From the NCBI GenBank assembly GCA_903930745.1, contig CAIYZX010000486.1:1-12899 (forward strand): DNA of 12,899 nucleotides. The letters run 5' to 3'. This document shows, one piece after another, positions 1-6,448 of this stretch (the stretch's first letter is position 1; the number at the start of each line of letters is the position of its first letter). This DNA comes from an uncultured Chloroflexota bacterium. GTDB lineage: Bacteria > Chloroflexota > Limnocylindria > Limnocylindrales > CSP1-4. The notes below the pieces were generated by a model, which was not told the DNA's origin, ran no database searches, and saw nothing but the letters and a program-made list of their open reading frames with translations. The position numbers and the translations under genes are program-made.

Positions 1-217
1 CGCCCGCGAGCACCTCGTCCACCTGGTCCAGGGTGAGCGGGTTGCCCTCGATGGCCGTGCTGCCGGCGACGGTGCCGCTGCGGGCCGCCGGCCACAGGGC
101 GATGTCCGTCCACCGCCGCTGGACGAGCGGCTCCGTGGTGGTGGCTGCTTCGTCCCATTGCGCGAGCAGCTGGCGCAGCCGCGGCGTGACCTGGTGTGCG
201 AGGTGAAGGTCCAGCAT
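1..217 (-). CDS. Fic family protein, N-terminal part (cut by window edge)
   Basis: The reading frame opens with ATG at 217 and runs off the left edge after 72 complete codons; the catalytic Fic core (HPFxxGNGR loop) lies outside the window. The visible part resembles the N-terminal region of Fic/DOC proteins, with a W-T-D-I-A stretch and the hallmark S53-T-A-I-E57-G-N59 followed by L-T-L-D-Q-V and E-V-L-A-G. The pattern (S/T)xxxE(G/N) is the autoinhibitory helix of Fic enzymes; its Glu blocks productive ATP binding, and an N-terminal position marks the class II (intramolecularly inhibited) type. Fic enzymes usually transfer AMP from ATP to a target protein. A GGAG sits 9 nt upstream of the ATG (plus-strand 227-230), supporting this start. 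The gene is divergent from the lipoprotein gene at 384. Family assignment is fairly sure; the target and catalytic competence cannot be judged. Confidence 0.8.
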   Translation of the reverse strand, partial: MLDLHLAHQVTPRLRQLLAQWDEAATTTEPLVQRRWTDIALWPAARSGTVAGSTAIEGNPLTLDQVDEVLAG

Positions 218-281
218 TGTCGCTTGCTCCGCGCGCGATACTTGCCGCTCATGCTAGCGCACTTGTCGCTCCCCGGACAAG
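216..281. promoter_or_regulatory. Repeated TTGTCGCT-like words in divergent spacer, possible operator
   Basis: Plus-strand words ACTTGCCGCTC (240-250) and ACTTGTCGCTC (261-271) are direct repeats, identical at 10 of 11 bases and 21 bp apart, i.e. about two helical turns. A third TTGTCGCT lies at 217-224, touching the fic start codon. A perfect inverted repeat CTTGTC (262-267) / GACAAG (276-281) with an 8-bp spacer overlaps the last copy. The repeats flank the possible minus-strand -10 box at 251-256. This layout is what a repressor site controlling fic, or both divergent genes, would look like. That reading is inference; no regulator is identified. Confidence 0.35.
251..280 (-). promoter_or_regulatory. 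Possible sigma70-like promoter for the fic gene
   Basis: On the minus strand, TTGTCC (plus 275-280) is followed after 18 bp by TAGCAT (plus 251-256). Each box matches four of six bases of the TTGACA/TATAAT consensus. The -10 box ends 33 bp before the ATG at 217. Such matches arise by chance, and promoter preferences of this organism are unknown. On the other strand a weaker pair, TTGTCG (263-268) and TATGGC (285-290) with 16-bp spacing, could serve the lipoprotein gene. Confidence 0.28.
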
Positions 282-373
282 CGATATGGCACGGCCCGGC
301 CGATACGTGACGAGCGGCCCTCCTGCCCGACGGTCCCAGCGGGCACCGTGTCCCCACCCCTCGCCGTCACCCT

Positions 374-377
374 GGAG
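374..377 (+). promoter_or_regulatory. Ribosome binding site deciding the GTG 384 start
   Basis: GGAG lies 6 nt before GTG 384. The in-frame upstream GTG at 348 has no comparable purine-rich site and would put 12 extra residues, including an acidic one, in front of the lipoprotein signal peptide. Confidence 0.55.
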
Positions 378-383
378 ACCCCC

Positions 384-1874
384 GTGATCCCGCAGCGCCC
401 GCGCCTTGGCCTCGTCGTGCTGGTGGCCGCCATGCTGACCGGCGCGTGTGGTCCGACGGTCCCGCCAACGGCGTCGCCTTCGCCGTCCTCCGCGCCCGCA
501 GCGCAGACCCCGATGCCCACCTCGGAGCCCAGCACGACGTCTGCGGCGTACCTGGAGGGCGTGGACATCGGCATCGAGGCCTACGTCTACGGCCTTCCCC
601 TGGAGATCATGAACGCCACCTTCGAGACGATGACCAGCGTGGACGTCTCGCAGGGCGCCTTCGGGCCCGTCAACCAGCTCCACCACGTCCGCTCTGCGAA
701 CGGCAGCGGCAGCACGGCGGTGGTCGCACCGGGCGCCACCAGCCTCTCGTCCATCGCCTGGCTGGATCTCAGCGAGGAGCCGCAGGTCCTGCACATCCCG
801 GAGATCACGGGCCACCACTGGGTGCTCGCGCTGCTGGATCCGTGGACGGAGAACCTGCGCAACTTCAGCGACGCCGCTGGCACGGAGCCCGGCGACTACG
901 TGATCGCGGGGCCGGGGGCCGGCGCGGACGTGCAGATCCCCGCCGGCGCGGAGCGCGTGGATGTGAGCGCGAACCGGATCTGGATCATCGGCTCCACGCA
1001 GCTGCTTGGCCCGGACGACGTCCCGGCGGTGAACGCGATCCAGGATGGCTACTCGCTGGTACCGCTGAGCGCCTACGGGGAGACGTACGAACCGCCGGTT
1101 CCCGCCAATCCGCGGACGACGGTGACGCGCGCGGCCGTCCCCACGGGCCTCGCGTTCCTGGACACGCTCGGCGAGCTGCTCGCCGCCTTCCCGCCCCCTG
1201 CCGCAGACGTGGACGAGCTGGCGCGCCTGGCCGTCGGCGGCATCGGCCCCGGGCGGACGCCCTCCACGGACGCGGCGCTGGACCCTGACACGGTGCGTGG
1301 GCTTGCGGACGGCGTGGCCGCGGGACCGGCCAGGGTTCGCGAGGAGCTGGCCCGCATCTACCGCGAGGAGTTCCCCGTCCACAACGGCTGGCTGGTTGGC
1401 GGCTTCGGCACGTACGGCACGGACTACGCGCTGCGGGCGGTGATCGCAACCGTTGGCCTGGGCGCCTTCCGGCCGGAGCAGGCGGTCTACGCGATGGCCT
1501 GGACCGACGAGACCGGCATGGCCCTGGACGGGTACGGGACCTACGTGCTCCACGTCACAGAGCTGCCGGCGTCGCTGCAGGGCTGGTCGCTCACCGCCTA
1601 CGACCTCAAGGGCGCCCTGATCGCGAACCCGCTGGATCGCCACGCGTTCACGGACCGCTCGCCGCTGGCGAGGAACGCGGACGGCTCCATCGACATCTTC
1701 GTGACCGCCACAGAACCCGCCACGGGCGCGGAGCGGCAGAACTGGCTGCCCGTCACGATGGGCCAGGGGTTCACGCTGGCCTGGCGCTTCTTCGCCCCGG
1801 ACCCGGCGTCCGTCCAGGGCCTGCTGGACGGCAGCGGCACACAGCCCCCGAAGATCACCCCGGCCGGGGGCTGA
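384..1874 (+). CDS. DUF1254/DUF1214 domain lipoprotein
   Basis: A 496-residue exported protein of unknown function. The N-terminus has the form of a lipoprotein signal peptide: Arg5 and Arg7, a hydrophobic run L-G-L-V-V-L-V-A-A-M-L, then lipobox L-T-G-A-C22. A Ser/Pro/Thr/Ala-rich tether follows (residues 25-54), as expected for a protein anchored by Cys22 on the outer face of the membrane. Residues about 56-230 look like DUF1254 (Y-V-Y-G-L-P-L at 67-73, D-P-W-T-E-N at 152-157). Residues about 365-475 look like DUF1214 (G-W-S-L-T-A-Y-D at 400-407, N-A-D-G-S-I-D-I at 431-438, N-W-L-P-V at 453-457, and a C-terminal L-A-W-R-F-F-A-P). These two domains usually occur together, so the protein appears complete. 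It is transcribed alone, divergent from fic and convergent with the esterase gene. No enzymatic role is established for the family, and I assign none. Confidence 0.85.
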   Translation: MIPQRPRLGLVVLVAAMLTGACGPTVPPTASPSPSSAPAAQTPMPTSEPSTTSAAYLEGVDIGIEAYVYGLPLEIMNATFETMTSVDVSQGAFGPVNQLHHVRSANGSGSTAVVAPGATSLSSIAWLDLSEEPQVLHIPEITGHHWVLALLDPWTENLRNFSDAAGTEPGDYVIAGPGAGADVQIPAGAERVDVSANRIWIIGSTQLLGPDDVPAVNAIQDGYSLVPLSAYGETYEPPVPANPRTTVTRAAVPTGLAFLDTLGELLAAFPPPAADVDELARLAVGGIGPGRTPSTDAALDPDTVRGLADGVAAGPARVREELARIYREEFPVHNGWLVGGFGTYGTDYALRAVIATVGLGAFRPEQAVYAMAWTDETGMALDGYGTYVLHVTELPASLQGWSLTAYDLKGALIANPLDRHAFTDRSPLARNADGSIDIFVTATEPATGAERQNWLPVTMGQGFTLAWRFFAPDPASVQGLLDGSGTQPPKITPAGG

Positions 1875-1883
1875 CCCGCGGCG

Positions 1884-1887
<4 letters not shown>
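1871..1887. terminator. Small hairpin between convergent stop codons
   Basis: CTGAC (1871-1875) and GTCAG (1883-1887) can form a 5-bp stem with a 7-base loop. The TGA stop of each convergent gene lies in one arm. Just before it, CCCCGGCCGGGG adds a second GC palindrome. There is no T-run on either side. It could be a weak bidirectional terminator, but the two facing TGA codons give three of the pairs for free. Confidence 0.22.
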
Positions 1888-2927
<1,040 letters not shown>

Positions 2928-2940
2928 GCCGCCTCCCTCC

Positions 2941-2964
2941 GGTCAGGCGGCGAGTCCCCTGACC
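2941..2964. promoter_or_regulatory. 7-bp inverted repeat between hybrid kinase and esterase genes
   Basis: GGTCAGG (2941-2947) and CCTGACC (2958-2964) are perfect inverse copies separated by 10 bases. They fill most of the 36-bp gap between the kinase stop codon and the ribosome binding site of the esterase. In the minus-strand transcript this forms a hairpin directly upstream of the Shine-Dalgarno. There is no T-run after it, so it is a poor intrinsic terminator. An operator or an mRNA structure affecting esterase translation is equally possible. Confidence 0.35.
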
Positions 2965-5306
2965 TACGCCGGGTCGTCCCCCGGCGATCGCTCGTCCAGG
3001 GTCGTCCGCACCATCTCCAGGAGCCGGTCCCGGGAGAACGGCTTGGTGAGCAGGGGGCCGTGCCTGTCGCGCAGGCCGTGTCGCGCCACCCGCTCCTCAG
3101 CATAGCCGGACATGAACAGGATCACCGCGCTGGGGCAGCCCTCCGCGACCCGCTCCGCCACCTCCGGACCGCTCAACCCGGGCATCACGACATCCGTGAG
3201 CAGCATGTCGATGCCGCCCCTGTTCCGCCGGCAGACCTCCAGCGCCTCCTCGCCTCCACCCGTGGCCAGGACGGTGTAGCCCGCGCTCTCCAGCATTCGG
3301 GCGGTCAGGCTCCGGACGCTGGGCTCGTCCTCCACCAGCAGGATGGTCTCCGTGCCGCCCGCCTCCACGCGAGGCGCCACCGCCTGCTCGGCCTCCGCCT
3401 CCGCCGCGTCCAGCTTGGGCAGGAGGATGCGCAGGGTCGTGCCCACGCCAAGCTCGCTCTGGACCAGGATGTCGCCCCCGCTCTGGCGGACGATGCCGTG
3501 GACCGTCGCCATCCCCAGGCCGGTTCCCTTGCCCACCTCCTTGGTGGTGTAGAAGGGCTCGAAGATCCGGTCCATGGTCTCGCGGTCCATGCCGGTGCCG
3601 GTGTCGCGCAGCGCCACCATCACGCACGGGCCCTCCACCGCGGCGGAGAGCGCCCCGTCCTGGCCCGCGTCAACGTTGGACGTCTCGATGGTGAGGATGC
3701 CGCCGGACGGCATCGCGTCTCGCGCGTTCACCACGATGTTCATGATGACCTGCTGGATCTGGCTGGGGTCCGCCCTGACCAGCGCAAGGCCCGGGGCAAG
3801 CTGCTCCATCACCCGGATGTCCTCGCCAACGATCCGGCGCAGCATCCCCGTGAGGTTGCGGATCACGTTGTTGAGGTCCAGCGGCACCGGGTTGAGGACC
3901 TGCTTGCGGCTGAATGCGAGAAGCTGGGACGTGAGCGCGGCGGCCCTGTCGGCCGCGCCAACGGCCTCCTGGAGGTCATCCCACGCCTGGCTGCCGCGGG
4001 TGACGCCGTCCTGGGCCATCTCCGTGAAGCCGATGATCACGGACAGCAGGTTGTTGAAGTCGTGGGCGACGCCGCCAACCAGCGCGCCCAGGCTCTCCGC
4101 GCGCTGGGATGCCCGCAGCTGGGCCTCCACCTCCGCGCGGCGCTGGTCCGCACGGGTCCGCTCCTCCACCTGCCGGACCACCTCCGCAGTCCGCTCGGCA
4201 ACGCGCTCCTCCAGGCTCAGGTTCAGCTCCTGGAGCTGGTCCCGCACGTTGCGGAGGTCCTCGTTCTGCTGGACGGTATGGTCGTAGCTGGCCACGAGCA
4301 GATCCAGCATCTGGATCCGGTCCGCCGCGATGAGGAAGTGGCGTCCACCGTACGCAAGGTCGATGGGTGCGGCGGACGGGCGCGGCAGTCGCCCGGCGTG
4401 ACCGGCGAAGAGGCTGCGGACGCGGTTGACGAGGCGCGCCTCGTCAACCGGCTTGGCGATCAGCCCGGTGACGCCGGCATCGAGGGCCACGTGCACGTCA
4501 TCGGACCCTGCACGGCTCGTGACCATCAGGACCGGCAGGCGGCACCACCGCGGATCCAGGCGGATCGCCCGGCAGAACGTGTAGCCATCGGTCTCCGGCA
4601 TCTCCGCGTCCGTGATGACGACATCGAACGATGAGCCCTCCAGCGCCGCCAGCGCCTCCGCACCGTTCGTCACGGCCACCACCGCGGCTCCCGCCTCCTC
4701 GAGGACGAACTGCAGCCACGCCCGCTCCGTGCGGCTGTCCTCCGCCACCAGGACCCGGATCCTCGGGTCCGTGCGCTGGTCCGCGGCGGACAGGATGCCC
4801 AGCATGTCCGAGTGGGACGGGGCGAGTGCGTCAAGCAGCTGCAGGCGCTCCTGCGTGAGGTAGTGGTCGTGGTCCCCCAGGCGGACATTGACACCCGCCT
4901 CGTGATGGTGCCGCATCCGGCGCTGGGCGGACGCGAGCACGGCCTGCACGCGCGCCACGAGCTGCGGCGGATCGTACGGCTTGCGAACGAAGCCGTCCGC
5001 GCCAACCTCCAGGGCGCGGAGGACATCCATGGGGTCGGTCATCGCGGTGAGGAGCACCACCGGGAGATCCCCGATGCGGTGGTCGCCCCGGATCGCCTCG
5101 CAGAGTCCAAACCCGTCCAGCCCCGGCATGACCACGTCCGAGACCACGATGTCCACCCGCATGGCGCGCGCTGCGGCGAGCGCATCCTGGCCGTTGGTGG
5201 CCGTCACCACCTCGTAGCCCGCCTCCTCCAGCGTGAAGCGGAGCTGGGCGCACTGGGTGGGGCTGTCATCGACCGCGAGGACCGTGATGCCCGTGAGACT
5301 GGTCAT
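2964..5306 (-). CDS. Hybrid histidine kinase, REC-REC-HisKA-HATPase-REC
   Basis: A 780-residue soluble kinase with no transmembrane or PAS sensor. REC1 (about 7-125) has D13/D14, phosphoacceptor D57, T87 and K109. REC2 (about 183-300) has E189/D190, D233, T263 and K285. A helical, probably coiled-coil region (about 345-405) leads to HisKA with H415 in V-A-H-D-F-N-N. HATPase follows, with N-box N523/N527, G1 D568-T-G-T-G-M and G2 G592-K-G-T-G-L-G. REC3 (about 653-772) has E659/D660, D705, S733 and K755. All key residues are present, so autophosphorylation at H415 and relay to D705 should be possible. REC1 plus its linker and REC2 plus its linker align without gaps at an offset of 176 residues. 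The ATG overlaps the cheB stop as ATGA, so translation is probably coupled. As the last chemosensory gene it takes the place WspR has in Wsp operons. My inference is that CheA phosphorylates REC1 and/or REC2 to control the kinase. No DNA-binding or GGDEF output domain is present. Confidence 0.92.
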   Translation of the reverse strand: MTSLTGITVLAVDDSPTQCAQLRFTLEEAGYEVVTATNGQDALAAARAMRVDIVVSDVVMPGLDGFGLCEAIRGDHRIGDLPVVLLTAMTDPMDVLRALEVGADGFVRKPYDPPQLVARVQAVLASAQRRMRHHHEAGVNVRLGDHDHYLTQERLQLLDALAPSHSDMLGILSAADQRTDPRIRVLVAEDSRTERAWLQFVLEEAGAAVVAVTNGAEALAALEGSSFDVVITDAEMPETDGYTFCRAIRLDPRWCRLPVLMVTSRAGSDDVHVALDAGVTGLIAKPVDEARLVNRVRSLFAGHAGRLPRPSAAPIDLAYGGRHFLIAADRIQMLDLLVASYDHTVQQNEDLRNVRDQLQELNLSLEERVAERTAEVVRQVEERTRADQRRAEVEAQLRASQRAESLGALVGGVAHDFNNLLSVIIGFTEMAQDGVTRGSQAWDDLQEAVGAADRAAALTSQLLAFSRKQVLNPVPLDLNNVIRNLTGMLRRIVGEDIRVMEQLAPGLALVRADPSQIQQVIMNIVVNARDAMPSGGILTIETSNVDAGQDGALSAAVEGPCVMVALRDTGTGMDRETMDRIFEPFYTTKEVGKGTGLGMATVHGIVRQSGGDILVQSELGVGTTLRILLPKLDAAEAEAEQAVAPRVEAGGTETILLVEDEPSVRSLTARMLESAGYTVLATGGGEEALEVCRRNRGGIDMLLTDVVMPGLSGPEVAERVAEGCPSAVILFMSGYAEERVARHGLRDRHGPLLTKPFSRDRLLEMVRTTLDERSPGDDPA

Positions 5307-6448
5307 GCGCGAGCCTGGTGGTGGCCGGCCATGCGGCCCAGGAGGGAGCCGATCTCCGCGGGCGGCAGGATCGCCTGCGCGGCACCCAGCGCGATCGCCT
5401 CCCCCGGCATCCCGAAGACCACGCTGCTGGCCTCGTCCTGGGCGATGGTCATGGCCCCAGCGTCGGCGAGCGTCTTGAGCTCCGCCGCCCCGTCGCGTCC
5501 CATGCCGGTCAGGAGGACGCCCACCGCCCGCCGGCCCAAGACCTCCGCGGCGGAGGTGAACAGGATCCCGATCGATGGCCGGTGGGTCGTCTGCGGGCCC
5601 GCGGTGGACGTCTCCAGGCGTCCACCCGGTGCAACGCGAAGGTGGGCGCCGTCACCCGCGACGTACACCACGCCGGGCTCCAGCTGCTCTCCGTGGCGCG
5701 GGATCCTCACCGTGCGGTGGGTCTCCGTGCCAAGCCAGGTGCAGAAGCCCTCCGTGAAGCCCTGCGTGATGTGCTGGACGATCACGACGGGAACGTTGAA
5801 GCCGTCCGGGAGCGAGAGCAGCAGCCGCGCGAGCGCGGGCGGCCCGCCGGTGGAGGCGCCGATCGCCACGAGCGACGGTCCACCCGCCGGTGTGCCGGAG
5901 AGCATCGCCGCCTGGGCGGCCGCTCCGTTCACCAGGGCGGTCGCGGCGGACAGGCCGGTGGCCGGGGTGGCGGTGGTGGCCGGGGTGGCGCTGGCCGAGG
6001 GCGACCAGCGGCGGACCACCGGGACCCGCGACAGGACCCGCAGCATGGACACCAGGGTGGCCGCATCGGCATCCGCATTCGGGTGCATTGGCCCCACCGG
6101 CTTGCGCAGCGCCGTGAGGGCACCCGCCTTGAGCGCCTCCATGGCCGTCTTGACCTCGTCGAACGAGGTGCCTGCGGTGCACACGATGATGGGTACCGGG
6201 GCCTCCGCCATGATCCGGCGGGTGGCCTCGAAGCCGTCGATCCCCGGCAGGTGGAGATCCATCAGCACGATGTCCGGGCGGGTGGCGGACACGAACGCGA
6301 CGGCCGCCTCGCCGGAGCCAACGGCGTCCAGCACCCTGATCCGGCGGTCTGCCTCCAGGATGTGCGTCAGGTACTCGCGGGCAACGCGGGAGTCGTCCAC
6401 GACGAGCACGCGGATGGCGGCCGAGGTCGCCACGGCGTCGCGACTCAC
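5303..6448 (-). CDS. cheB: CheB, receptor methylesterase/deamidase response regulator
   Basis: This 381-residue protein removes methyl groups from (and may deamidate) MCP glutamate sites, resetting receptor activity. The N-terminal receiver (about 11-125) has D18/D19, phosphoacceptor D64, T91 and K116. A low-complexity linker (about 148-188) contains A-T-P-A-T-T and A-T-P-A-T-G encoded by an 18-bp tandem repeat. The C-terminal methylesterase domain (about 190-375) has the catalytic triad S199 (G-A-S-T-G-G), H226 (V-Q-H-I) and D319 (G-M-G-R-D-G). Size is typical apart from the slightly long linker. The start is a GTG forming a GTGA overlap with the cheA stop, with AGGAGG 5 nt upstream inside cheA. 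It is equivalent to WspF in a Wsp-like operon. Phosphorylation by CheA is expected to relieve receiver inhibition of the esterase. Confidence 0.95.
   Translation of the reverse strand: MSRDAVATSAAIRVLVVDDSRVAREYLTHILEADRRIRVLDAVGSGEAAVAFVSATRPDIVLMDLHLPGIDGFEATRRIMAEAPVPIIVCTAGTSFDEVKTAMEALKAGALTALRKPVGPMHPNADADAATLVSMLRVLSRVPVVRRWSPSASATPATTATPATGLSAATALVNGAAAQAAMLSGTPAGGPSLVAIGASTGGPPALARLLLSLPDGFNVPVVIVQHITQGFTEGFCTWLGTETHRTVRIPRHGEQLEPGVVYVAGDGAHLRVAPGGRLETSTAGPQTTHRPSIGILFTSAAEVLGRRAVGVLLTGMGRDGAAELKTLADAGAMTIAQDEASSVVFGMPGEAIALGAAQAILPPAEIGSLLGRMAGHHQARA
5957..5990. repeat. 18-bp tandem repeat in the cheB linker
   Basis: The 16-bp word GGTGGCCGGGGTGGCG occurs at 5957-5972 and again at 5975-5990, a period of 18 bp (six codons). 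It encodes the two Ala-Thr-Pro hexapeptides of the CheB interdomain linker. Confidence 0.85.

Noticed and set aside
348..383. Earlier GTG start (348) for the lipoprotein gene
   Set aside because: It would put 12 residues before a normal signal peptide and lacks a Shine-Dalgarno. GTG 384 has GGAG 6 nt upstream.
249..1643. Minus-strand open frame of about 460 codons opposite the lipoprotein gene
   Set aside because: Arg-rich antisense translation. The plus strand has a lipobox and both DUF1254 and DUF1214 motifs.
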